A stretch of DNA of 64,000 nucleotides from Henriciella sp045287255 (lineage in GTDB: Bacteria; Pseudomonadota; Alphaproteobacteria; Caulobacterales; Hyphomonadaceae), in assembly GCF_045287255.1 (NCBI RefSeq), contig NZ_CP137142.1, positions 1,116,001 through 1,180,000 of the forward strand, in the 5' to 3' direction. Shown piece by piece: positions 25,016 to 32,871 of the stretch (positions within the stretch are counted from its first letter, which is position 1; every line of letters begins with the position of its first letter). The notes under the pieces are model-generated. The model saw nothing but the letters and a program-made list of their open reading frames with translations. It was not told where the DNA came from and made no database searches. Made by a program: the position numbers and the translations under genes.

Positions 25016-26406
25016 TGTTGCGGGGTGTCGGCTTCATTGGCGTGATGCTCCTCGCTTGTCCGGCAGCCTTCGCTCAAGAGGCCTTTCGTCTGGAAGAGGC
25101 TGTAAAAGCGCCTGATTGGCTGACTTTGAAAGGTGAGACGCGGGTGCGTTATGAAAGCCTTGATGGGCAGTTCAGGGCAGGCCGGGAGGGTAGTGATCAG
25201 CTCTTGCTGTTCCGCTCTCTTTTGCTCGCAGAAGCTGATACAGGGCCTGTCTCATTCGGGGTCGAGTTGCAGGACAGCCGAACCTATCTTGGCGATTCCG
25301 GAACACCGCTTTCGGCCAGCATCGCCAACCCACTGGACATTTTGCAAGTCTATACGCGGTTTGATGACCTGCCCGGCTTCTTGGGGGAAGGCTCAACGAG
25401 CCACCTGACACTAGGCCGTCAGACAGTTTCGATCGGCTCGAAGCGGCAGATTGAGCGCGTCGATTATGCCAATGTCATCAAGAGCTATACCGGGGCGCAT
25501 CTGGTCACAGTGAATGACCGGAAAGATGAGTTTCATGCGCTGTACGTCGTGCCGACAGCGCGATTTCCAGCCACGCGTCCAGGGCTCGATGACAATGAAC
25601 TGTCTGGCGATGAGGAGCAGTGGCAAAGACAGATTTGGGGGTTGCACTATCGTCGTACTGACCTGCTGCCTGATTTTGCGCCGGGATTGTGGGGCGAAGT
25701 CTTCGTCTATGGGCTGGAGGAAAAAGATATTACGAATTTTCAAACCCCGGACCGCTCCTACGTGGCGCCGGGGTTCAGGTTGTATCGCAGGCCCAAGACA
25801 GGGCAGTGGGATATTGATCTGGAGGCGGCCCTTCGGAAAGGCACGCGCTATGCCAGCAGCGACCCTGGCGACACCCAAAGCCTGTCGGTTGATGCCAGCA
25901 TGATCTTTGCGGCCCTGGGTTACACGTTTGATATGCCCTGGCAGCCGCGCTTTGCCTTTGAATACTATAATGCCAGCGGAGATGATGATCCGAGTGATAA
26001 CCGGTTTGACCAGCATGAGCGCCTGTTTGGGGCGCGGCGATCAGATTTAAACAATACGTCCATTCATGGCCCGCTGACGCCTGCAAATCTGAATGCGCCG
26101 GGCTTCAGGGTTGAGGTGAAACCCAATGCGCGCTGGGACGGGCGGTTCTATTATCACGCTGCCTATCTGGCTTCAGATACTGATCAGTGGGTGATTGCGC
26201 GGCGCCGTGACCCGACCGGACGTTCCGGTGACTTTATCGGGCATACACTTGATGGGCGAGCGCGCTATTGGCTGGTTCCGGAAAGTGTTCGGCTGGAACT
26301 CGGTGGTTCTGCGTTGATCCATGGAGAATTCTCCAAGAACCTTCCTGATGGTCCCGAAGACGATCTTACAGTGTTTGGATATGCACAGATAACGCTATCC
26401 TTCTGA
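25015..26406 (+). CDS. Alginate-export-like outer-membrane beta-barrel
   Basis: A 463-residue protein with a signal peptide (cleaved after AAFAQ). It begins LRVRYE-like (LKGETRVRYESLDGQF), then alternating hydrophobic strands and a terminal ITLSF, as in AlgE/alginate-export family channels of Gram-negative outer membranes. That family includes many channels with other substrates; no alginate genes are present. Start is GTG 25015 overlapping the ArsR stop. Its stop overlaps by 12 bases the convergent DUF6491 gene. Confidence 0.72.
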   Translation: MLRGVGFIGVMLLACPAAFAQEAFRLEEAVKAPDWLTLKGETRVRYESLDGQFRAGREGSDQLLLFRSLLLAEADTGPVSFGVELQDSRTYLGDSGTPLSASIANPLDILQVYTRFDDLPGFLGEGSTSHLTLGRQTVSIGSKRQIERVDYANVIKSYTGAHLVTVNDRKDEFHALYVVPTARFPATRPGLDDNELSGDEEQWQRQIWGLHYRRTDLLPDFAPGLWGEVFVYGLEEKDITNFQTPDRSYVAPGFRLYRRPKTGQWDIDLEAALRKGTRYASSDPGDTQSLSVDASMIFAALGYTFDMPWQPRFAFEYYNASGDDDPSDNRFDQHERLFGARRSDLNNTSIHGPLTPANLNAPGFRVEVKPNARWDGRFYYHAAYLASDTDQWVIARRRDPTGRSGDFIGHTLDGRARYWLVPESVRLELGGSALIHGEFSKNLPDGPEDDLTVFGYAQITLSF

Positions 26407-26847
26407 GGAATCGGCTTCGCTTTCAGAAGACTCGTCTTTGGCTTTGCGATCCCATTCGTAAATTTTGTCGACATGACATGGGAAGGATGGGGTGCCGGCC
26501 GTATTATAACCAAAGACGCTATCCTTGCCGATCAGCCTATCACCGCGCGTTAGGCAGGATGAGAAACTGTCGACGGCCAGAGACATCGCATCATCAAGAT
26601 CGGTACAGCGGCTGCGCGTGGTCACGAGATATTCTTTTGTGCCCTCACTGATCACGACCGCACGATTGGTTGTGTTGGTAAAGCCATCAATCGTTCTGGA
26701 GAAACAGACTTTATCGACTTCCGCGCCGCGTCTTGGGTCATCTTCAAAAAGAGCAACTTTTTCCGCTTCCGCGCGCTCTTCAGGCGTTGTCGCAGTGGCG
26801 CAGGCGGCAAGGGTGAAAACCATAACGGCAAAAGCTGTTTTGTGCAT
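26395..26847 (-). CDS. DUF6491-family lipoprotein
   Basis: A 150-residue protein with a lipoprotein signal peptide (MHKTAFAVMVFTLAAC). The body has the DUF6491 pattern: VCFSRTIDGF, then NRAVVISEGTKEYLVTTRSRC, a DLDDAMSLAVDS helix and SSCLTRGDRL. Four cysteines could form two disulfides. It is a paralogue of the next upstream gene. ATG 26847 has GGAG six bases upstream. Function of the family is not known. Confidence 0.8.
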   Translation of the reverse strand: MHKTAFAVMVFTLAACATATTPEERAEAEKVALFEDDPRRGAEVDKVCFSRTIDGFTNTTNRAVVISEGTKEYLVTTRSRCTDLDDAMSLAVDSFSSCLTRGDRLIGKDSVFGYNTAGTPSFPCHVDKIYEWDRKAKDESSESEADSSEG

Positions 26848-26971
26848 GGCGTGCTCCATAATTAGCGTTTACGCGTAGAATACCACAAGGCGATGACTCG
26901 ACGAGTAACAATATTGAGATTTAGGGCGCAAATTGTCGCGCTCATTTGTGAACCGGAGTAAAATGAGAGAG

Positions 26972-27003
26972 CTAAGAGCGCCCATGGTGCGAGGCGCCCT
27001 TAG
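26972..27003 (-). terminator. Terminator-like hairpin after the second DUF6491 gene
   Basis: CTAAG-G-GCGCC pairs with GGCGC-T-CTTAG on the minus strand, followed by a pyrimidine tail CTCTCTCATTTT. Tail is weak, so the call is tentative. Confidence 0.4.
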
Positions 27004-27028
27004 ACTGCTCTGAATTCTAATTTCTGGC

Positions 27029-27499
27029 TTAGCCCTCGGCTTTTACACGATCAGACACCGCAGCAACTTCCGAAGCATCACTATTCCACTCATAAATCTT
27101 ATCAATGAAACACGCATTGGAGAGACCGCCTGCGCGCCCATGATTACCTATTGATCGCTGCCCGCTAATCTTATCGCCTCGGCGCAAGCATGTAGCCAAG
27201 CTACCCTCCGTGGTTAGTGAGTTTGCGCGTTCCAGAGAGTTACAACGATGGCGTGTTGTGATCAGATATTCTTTTGTATTGTGCTGTACGATGACAGCGC
27301 GTTCCGTTGTTTTTACAAAACCATGGATTTGTGATGGGAAACAGAGTTTCCCAACTTCCTCGCCGCGCCGAATGTCGCCTTCAAATTTGGCTGCAGCTTT
27401 TCGATCCACAGAAGACGCTTCAGTTTCAGCGACGGCGGTTGTCATTGTTAAACACAGCGCTGAGACTGTTAAAGCTGAAGCAATAATAATTTTTTTCAT
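27029..27499 (-). CDS. DUF6491-family periplasmic protein
   Basis: A 156-residue paralogue of the gene at 26395-26847. It has an ordinary signal peptide (cleaved after TAVAE) rather than a lipobox, so it should be soluble in the periplasm. Shared text includes RRGEEVGKLCF, ERAVIVQHNTKEYLITTRHRC and ACFIDKIYEWNSD. The C-terminal KIYEWNSD/KIYEWDRK is common to both copies and not part of the general family text I recall. Tandem duplication inside a split gat locus. Confidence 0.8.
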   Translation of the reverse strand: MKKIIIASALTVSALCLTMTTAVAETEASSVDRKAAAKFEGDIRRGEEVGKLCFPSQIHGFVKTTERAVIVQHNTKEYLITTRHRCNSLERANSLTTEGSLATCLRRGDKISGQRSIGNHGRAGGLSNACFIDKIYEWNSDASEVAAVSDRVKAEG

Positions 27500-27750
27500 A
27501 ATCTAATCCCCAAGTTAGTGTAATAATACCCTATTTCATTCCATATTTCTTGTGAACTGTAATTCGAATATTTCTAGTATTTTTCTTATAAATGCGGTCT
27601 AATTTTTCCGGTTTCTCTTTGAAAATATTCTGCCTCGCGGGAACGGCGCTCAGCCCGTTAAAGTTGGCGCAGTTTCCCCTCTTGCTTTTCTGACCTGAAA
27701 GCGCCTACGACATCGCTTGGATTTAAGATCATTCAAGATTAGGCGACCCC

Positions 27751-29226
27751 ATGAGCGACCTGACCTCTCTCACCCTGACTGATGCCCTTGAAGGGCTTGA
27801 AAATAAGACGTTTTCCGCCCGTGAACTGACGCAGGCTTTTGTCGATGTGATTGAAGCATCGAACGACACGTTGAATGCCTATGTCGTGAAGACGCCTGAG
27901 AAGGCGCTCGATATGGCGGATGTTTCTGATGCGCGTCGAGCTAAGGGTGAGGCTGGCTTGCTGGATGGTGCGCCAATTGGCGTGAAGGATTTGTATTGTA
28001 CCAAGGGCGTACGCACGACCGCTTGCTCAGAAATCCTCGGCGAGTTTACGCCGACCTATGAGAGTACGGTCACGCAGAATCTGTGGGATCAGGGCGCAGT
28101 GATGCTCGGCAAGCTCAATATGGATGAGTTTGCGATGGGGTCTTCGAATGAAACCTCGCGCTTCGGGCCACCAGCCAATCCGTGGCGGCGTGAGGGCAGC
28201 AATGCCACACTGACCTCTGGTGGCTCTTCAGGGGGATCAGCGACAGCCGTGGCAGCTGATCTGTGTCTGGCGGCAACCGCGTCTGATACGGGCGGCTCCA
28301 TTCGCCAGCCCGCTTCGTTTACCGGAACGGTCGGGATCAAGCCGACTTATGGCCGGGCAAGCCGCTATGGCATGGTCGCATTTGCCAGCTCGCTGGATCA
28401 GGCGGGTCCAATTGCCAAAACCGTTGCCGATGCCGCACTGCTGACCGAGGTGATGTGCTCGCACGACGCCAAAGACTCGACCTCCTTGCCAGTGGAGACC
28501 CCGCAATGGCGTCATGATGTGAGCAAGGGCGTTAAAGGCATGAAGATCGGTATACCGAAAGAATACCGTGTCGACGGCATGCCCCAAGCGATTGAAGACC
28601 TCTGGCAACAGGGCATTGATTGGCTCAAAGCCCAGGGGGCTGAAATTGTTGAGGTGTCCCTGCCACATACGAAATATGCTCTACCAGCGTACTATATCGT
28701 GGCCCCGGCTGAAGCCTCCTCCAATCTCGCGCGTTATGACGGTATGCGCTATGGCGCGCGGGTACAGGGTGATAATCTGACAGGCACCTATGAAGGTACA
28801 CGCGCCGATGGTTTTGGGGCCGAAGTGCAGCGTCGCCTGATGATCGGTACTTATGTGCTTTCCAGTGGTTATTATGACGCCTATTACCTGCGCGCGCAAA
28901 AGGTGCGGACGCGGATTTTGCAAGATTTTGAGACCGTGTTCACTGAGGTTGATGCTTTGCTGACACCGACCTGCCCAAGCGCCGCTTTTGCTTATGGTGA
29001 GAAGTCGGATGACCCGGTTGAGATGTATCTGAACGATATCTTCACCGTGACCGCAAACCTGGCTGGCCTACCGGGGATTTCGGTTCCAGCCGGTGTTGAT
29101 GGGCAGGGGCTACCGCTTGGCCTGCAAATCGTTGGTAAGGCACTCGATGAGGCGACCTGTTTCCGGGTTGCTGGCGCGATTGAAGAAGCCGCAGGTTTTG
29201 TCGCAAAACCGGAGCGTTGGTGGTAG
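27751..29226 (+). CDS. gatA: Glutamyl-tRNA(Gln) amidotransferase subunit A
   Basis: The 491-residue amidase subunit hydrolyses glutamine and channels ammonia to GatB. The Ser-cisSer-Lys triad appears in DGAPIGVKDL (Lys), GGSSGGSATAVA (cisSer) and ASDTGGSIRQPAS (nucleophilic Ser). LTPTCPSAAFAYGEK and GLPGISVPAG complete the family text. ATG 27751 follows AGGCGACCCC. It is followed by a small membrane-protein gene and gatB. Confidence 0.96.
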   Translation: MSDLTSLTLTDALEGLENKTFSARELTQAFVDVIEASNDTLNAYVVKTPEKALDMADVSDARRAKGEAGLLDGAPIGVKDLYCTKGVRTTACSEILGEFTPTYESTVTQNLWDQGAVMLGKLNMDEFAMGSSNETSRFGPPANPWRREGSNATLTSGGSSGGSATAVAADLCLAATASDTGGSIRQPASFTGTVGIKPTYGRASRYGMVAFASSLDQAGPIAKTVADAALLTEVMCSHDAKDSTSLPVETPQWRHDVSKGVKGMKIGIPKEYRVDGMPQAIEDLWQQGIDWLKAQGAEIVEVSLPHTKYALPAYYIVAPAEASSNLARYDGMRYGARVQGDNLTGTYEGTRADGFGAEVQRRLMIGTYVLSSGYYDAYYLRAQKVRTRILQDFETVFTEVDALLTPTCPSAAFAYGEKSDDPVEMYLNDIFTVTANLAGLPGISVPAGVDGQGLPLGLQIVGKALDEATCFRVAGAIEEAAGFVAKPERWW

Positions 29227-29235
29227 GCTGGCCTG

Positions 29236-29601
29236 ATGACGCGGCGTACAAAAACCCTTTTGATTGTGCTGACAGGCTTTCTGGTTGCGGTGTTTATTAT
29301 CATTGCCACGGCTTTCAGTCTTGGCGCTGACCCGTTTCATGAGCGCTCGCGCCATATTTGGGCCTTGTCTCTAGTCGCGGCGCTATACGTGGCAGCGCGC
29401 GGCGGGGTCATGCTCGAGCGGCATTTGCATCGACGATCGCAAGGGGTTGACCCAACGCTGCCAGGTCTGAACGCGCGCTCTTTCTGGCGCGGGAACCATG
29501 CAATTGACCGCCGTATGGCGGCGCGGCGTGAGCGGGTTGAGGCTGCGCGCGAAAAGGCTAAAGAGAACGAAACGAAGAATGAAGGATCAGGCGATGAGTG
29601 A
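29236..29601 (+). CDS. Small membrane protein between gatA and gatB
   Basis: A 121-residue protein I cannot name. Two hydrophobic segments (about 8-28 and 39-55) are followed by a charged C-terminal half rich in Arg, Glu and Lys (RRMAARRERVEAAREKAKENE), probably an alpha-helix. Its TGA overlaps the gatB start by 8 bases, so translation is coupled to gatB. It is likely real because of this coupling and its position in the operon. Confidence 0.6.
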   Translation: MTRRTKTLLIVLTGFLVAVFIIIATAFSLGADPFHERSRHIWALSLVAALYVAARGGVMLERHLHRRSQGVDPTLPGLNARSFWRGNHAIDRRMAARRERVEAAREKAKENETKNEGSGDE

Positions 29602-31105
29602 CCGCCCGACATACACACTGGCTGGTGAGACCGGAGATTGGGAAATCGTTCTGGGGCTGGAAATCCATGCTCAGGTCGCTTCCAAGGCGAAACTGTTCTC
29701 TGGCGCGTCGACGCAATATGGCGCGGAGCCGAACAGTAATGTCTCTCTGGTCGATGCGGCCATGCCGGGCATGCTGCCGGTGATCAACGCGTTCTGCGTG
29801 GAGCAGGCCGTACGTACTGGCCTTGGCCTGAATGCGCAGATCAACAAGGTTTCGCGCTTTGATCGCAAGAACTATTTCTATCCAGACCTGCCACAGGGCT
29901 ATCAGATCAGTCAGTTCGCTTTGCCTATCGTGGGTGAGGGTGTGATCGATGTTGATGTTGAACCCGCCCATGGTGATCCGGCCTATACATTCCCGGTGCG
30001 GATTGAGCGCTTGCACCTGGAGCAGGATGCCGGGAAATCCATTCACGATATGAGCCCGGCTGAGACCTATGTCGATCTCAACCGCTCTGGCGTTGCGTTG
30101 ATGGAAATCGTCTCCAAACCGGATATTCGCACCCCGCTTGAGGCGGCGGCCTACGTGAAAAAGCTCAAGTCGATCGTGGTGGCGCTTGGCACCTGTGATG
30201 GCGACATGGAGAAGGGCAACCTGCGCGCGGATGTGAACGTTTCCATTTGTAAACCGGGCGCCTATGATAAGTTCCGTGAGACAGGCGATTTTGGTCATCT
30301 TGGGACGCGTTGCGAAATCAAGAATATGAACTCGTTCCGCTTCATTCAGGCGGCGATTGAGTATGAAGCGCGTCGCCAGATTGAGATTATCGAGGGCGGC
30401 GGCGTCGTTGATCAGGAAACACGCCTCTATGACCCTGATAAGGGGGAGACCCGCTCCATGCGCTCTAAGGAAGACGCGCATGATTATCGCTATTTCCCTG
30501 ATCCAGACCTGTTGCCGCTGGTGCTTGAAGATGCCTTCATTGAGGGGATCAAGGTCAACCTGCCTGAGCTTCCGGACCAGAAGCGCGCGCGGTTTGAGGC
30601 CGATTATGGCCTATCCCGCTATGATGCCGGGGTTTTGACGGCGGATGCAGAGGGTGCTGAGTTCTTTGAAGTCGTGGCCAAGGGCCGCGATGCGAAACTC
30701 GCGGCGAACTGGGTTACACAGGAGCTGTTCGGCTATCTCAACAAGGCTGAGCTTGAGTTGAGCGATAGCCCAGTGAGCGCCGTGCAGCTAGGCGGTCTGA
30801 TCGACCTGATCAGTAGTGATGTGATTTCCGGCAAGATCGCTAAGGATGTCTTCGCGCGCATGATTGATGGCGAAGGTGACCCGGCTGATATTGTTGAAAA
30901 GCATGGCCTGAAACAGGTTACCGACACGGGCGCGATTGAGAAAGTCGTTGATGAAGTCATCGCGGCAAACCCTGAACAGGCCGCAGCCGTTAAGGAAAAG
31001 CCGAAGACGATGGGCTGGTTTGTTGGTCAGGTGATGAAAGCATCCGGCGGCAAGGCCAACCCACAAGCGGTCAACAAAATCCTGCGTGAGAAGCTGGGCC
31101 TCTAG
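29594..31105 (+). CDS. gatB: Glutamyl-tRNA(Gln)/aspartyl-tRNA(Asn) amidotransferase subunit B
   Basis: The 503-residue subunit phosphorylates the misacylated tRNA and transfers ammonia. It shows WEIVLGLEIHAQV, KNYFYPDLPQGYQISQ, HLEQDAGK, MRSKEDAHDYRYFPDPDL and a YqeY-like C-terminal tail ending PQAVNKILREKLGL. ATG 29594 has AAGGA eight bases upstream; a longer frame to 29498 lies inside the preceding gene. Its TAG overlaps the stop of the convergent lipoprotein gene (shared CTAG). Confidence 0.96.
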   Translation: MSDRPTYTLAGETGDWEIVLGLEIHAQVASKAKLFSGASTQYGAEPNSNVSLVDAAMPGMLPVINAFCVEQAVRTGLGLNAQINKVSRFDRKNYFYPDLPQGYQISQFALPIVGEGVIDVDVEPAHGDPAYTFPVRIERLHLEQDAGKSIHDMSPAETYVDLNRSGVALMEIVSKPDIRTPLEAAAYVKKLKSIVVALGTCDGDMEKGNLRADVNVSICKPGAYDKFRETGDFGHLGTRCEIKNMNSFRFIQAAIEYEARRQIEIIEGGGVVDQETRLYDPDKGETRSMRSKEDAHDYRYFPDPDLLPLVLEDAFIEGIKVNLPELPDQKRARFEADYGLSRYDAGVLTADAEGAEFFEVVAKGRDAKLAANWVTQELFGYLNKAELELSDSPVSAVQLGGLIDLISSDVISGKIAKDVFARMIDGEGDPADIVEKHGLKQVTDTGAIEKVVDEVIAANPEQAAAVKEKPKTMGWFVGQVMKASGGKANPQAVNKILREKLGL

Positions 31106-31578
31106 CCGCTTAAGTTACTCAGAACGGAGCGGGCATCGTAAACCTCTGCATCCGCAGGTTTCTCGCCCGTTCCTGTCAGGATTTCCAGAACATGGGTCAC
31201 CGGCCCGGATGAGCCACCGCCCAGCGGCAGCCCGATGCCAATGCCGACCCCAACACTTGATCGTCCCCGTGATCCGGTCGATCCGCCAATGGAAACCGAG
31301 GTTCCACCAGAGCGGCTCTCGGATAAGTCATCATTATAAGCGTTCACGATACGGAACCAGTCGGCATCCTGTTCAAGCGTTATTTCTGCTGCCCGACGCA
31401 GCGCATTAGCGCGCGCACTCTCAACCGAATTATCACGATATGAAACGCGGTAACGATTATTCTCAATCGCCAGCTCGCTATAGCCCTTCGCGCCATCTTT
31501 CGCGGCGGGGCCATAAGGCACTGTGCTTGCGCAGGCAGCGAAAAGGGCGAAGGCGGGGATCAGGATGAACGGTTTCAT
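31102..31578 (-). CDS. CC0125/CC1285-like lipoprotein
   Basis: A 158-residue protein with a lipobox signal peptide (MKPFILIPAFALFAAC). Downstream of the cysteine lie YGPAAKDGAKGYSE and ENNRYRVSYRDNS, then a helix and EITLEQDADWFRIV. This matches the CC0125/CC1285 family text known from Caulobacter. The C-terminal third has Gly/Ser repeats (GGSTGSRGRSSVGVGIGIG) and a predicted outer-membrane-targeted segment. Function unknown. Start ATG 31578; longer frames extend into noncoding DNA. Confidence 0.75.
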   Translation of the reverse strand: MKPFILIPAFALFAACASTVPYGPAAKDGAKGYSELAIENNRYRVSYRDNSVESARANALRRAAEITLEQDADWFRIVNAYNDDLSESRSGGTSVSIGGSTGSRGRSSVGVGIGIGLPLGGGSSGPVTHVLEILTGTGEKPADAEVYDARSVLSNLSG

Positions 31579-31684
31579 AACTAGAACTATACGCCCGTTC
31601 AGGAAACTCGCCAAATCACGCTGAACATGAACGAACCTGAACAGACTTACCCAGAGTTCGTTCATATTACATCTTGTACACACA

Positions 31685-31848
31685 ATCGCAGGACAGGGGC
31701 TGATGCGCGCATCATGCTGGGGTCCAACCGCTGGTCGAGAGCGCGCAAGTCCGTAGGTCGCGCACCGGCTGGTGCAGGTGCTCAATCCGATTGGAGCACA
31801 AGGGCGGGCGGCGTTTTAAAGGGGAGCGTCGCCCGTTCAGTTTTTTAG
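31685..31848 (+). ncRNA. Candidate small RNA
   Basis: This stretch has no coding frame of merit but ends in a strong rho-independent terminator. Upstream are several hairpins: GCACC-GGCT-GGTGC and GTGCTC...GAGCAC. The nearest genes on the plus strand end at 31105, with an opposite-strand gene between, so the terminator does not belong to them. The 5' end is unknown and set here roughly at the start of the structured part; promoter motifs are not clear. I cannot assign it to a known family (6S, suhB and tmRNA were considered). Confidence 0.45.
31802..31846 (+). terminator. Strong intrinsic terminator of candidate small RNA
   Basis: Bases 31802-31813 (GGGCGGGCGGCG) pair with 31827-31838 through 12 positions, three of them G-U, around a 13-base loop. 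Two bases later comes TTTTTT (31841-31846), with a second T6 at 31851-31856. Confidence 0.7.
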
Positions 31849-31863
31849 CATTTTTTCTGAAAC

Positions 31864-31929
31864 ACCGACATCCCCTGCCCAACCACCCCAATGGTACTCT
31901 CTGCGGGCGGTTGGGCAGGGGATGTCGGT
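31864..31929. repeat. Perfect 21-bp inverted repeat
   Basis: The left arm 31864-31884 (ACCGACATCCCCTGCCCAACC) and right arm 31909-31929 are exact reverse complements, with a 24-base spacer in which CCC and GGG can add three further pairs. It follows the T-tracts of the small-RNA terminator and lies 15 bases beyond the tyrA stop. No T-tail is present on either strand, so it is not a standard terminator. Confidence 0.85.
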
Positions 31930-31944
31930 CTAAGGGCGTTAAGC

Positions 31945-32871
31945 CTAATCGTCCTTACGGCGGCCAAAGTCGGCTTCGGCGGTGTCGAGGCCAGCTTCGA
32001 TAATGGCTTTGCGGATGCCGCGGGCGCGGGTGAATTCCTTCATCAAAGTATCGCCGTCACCCCAGCGGATCGCGCGTTGTAGAGCGGCAAGATCTTCAGA
32101 GAAACGCCCAAGGGTTTCCAGAACAGCCTCTTTATTCGTCAGGAAAACATCCCGCCACATGGTTGGGTCTGAGGCAGCGATACGGGTAAAGTCACGAAAA
32201 CCACCAGCAGAATACTTTACAACTTCGCCTTCCTCGACGCTTTCCATGTCATGGGCGGTCGAGACGATATTGTAGGCGATGAGGTGGGGCAGGTGGGATG
32301 TGATCGCCAAGACTCTGTCATGGCGGGCTGCATCCATGGTTTCCACGCGGGCCCCAAGGGTGGCCCAAAAGGCGCTCAAACGGTCCTGAGCGGAGACATA
32401 GGGGGTATCGGTTCGCGCCTGTGGTGTCAGGATATGCCAGGCATCCTGAAACAGGCTGGCAAACCCGGCTTCCGGACCAGATTTCTCGGTTCCGGCAATT
32501 GGGTGACCGGGGATCAAGTGAACATGATCAGGGCAAGTACTAGACATGTCAGCCGCAGCTTTGGCTTTTACTGAGCCAACATCAGTCAGGATCGCCCCGT
32601 CTTTCAGATGCGGGGCAATCGTTTCAGTGACACTGGCCAGTGTCCCAACCGGCGTGCACAGGATGATGCAATCGGCATCCTGAACAACCTCAGCTGCGGT
32701 ATTGGTTACGATGCCCGGAACAATGCGCGCAGCGCGTGCCCGTACGTCTTCATCCCGGTCCCAGAGCCGAACCTCATCCGCGCCGCCATACGCTTTCACC
32801 GCATGGGCAATGGATGAACCGAGCAGGCCAATGCCGATAATGGCAACGCGGTTGAAGACGGGATCAGACAT
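31945..32871 (-). CDS. tyrA: Prephenate/arogenate dehydrogenase
   Basis: A 308-residue enzyme of tyrosine biosynthesis; it oxidatively decarboxylates prephenate or arogenate. It has a Rossmann start VAIIGIGLLGSSIAHAVK, DVGSVKAKA, IPGHPIAGTEKSG and HDRVLAITSHLPHLIAYN. There is no chorismate mutase or ACT domain. Its ATG overlaps the hisC stop by one base (TGATG), so the pair is translationally coupled. Alphaproteobacterial HisC proteins next to this gene often also transaminate aromatic acids, so the pair may supply both histidine and tyrosine/phenylalanine. Confidence 0.92.
   Translation of the reverse strand: MSDPVFNRVAIIGIGLLGSSIAHAVKAYGGADEVRLWDRDEDVRARAARIVPGIVTNTAAEVVQDADCIILCTPVGTLASVTETIAPHLKDGAILTDVGSVKAKAAADMSSTCPDHVHLIPGHPIAGTEKSGPEAGFASLFQDAWHILTPQARTDTPYVSAQDRLSAFWATLGARVETMDAARHDRVLAITSHLPHLIAYNIVSTAHDMESVEEGEVVKYSAGGFRDFTRIAASDPTMWRDVFLTNKEAVLETLGRFSEDLAALQRAIRWGDGDTLMKEFTRARGIRKAIIEAGLDTAEADFGRRKDD

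Noticed and set aside
29558..30481. A 307-residue minus-strand open frame opposite gatB
   Set aside because: It is a shadow of gatB; the amino acid text has no recognisable domain and no ribosome site.
31622..31662. Cluster of GAAC words resembling an alphaproteobacterial LexA box (GAAC/GTTC)
   Set aside because: Spacings between the GAAC copies are 2 and 6 bases, not the required 7, and no SOS gene follows.
31685..31848. 6S RNA, tmRNA or suhB identity for the candidate small RNA
   Set aside because: None of the features I know for these RNAs could be matched by eye, so no name was given; a covariance search would decide.
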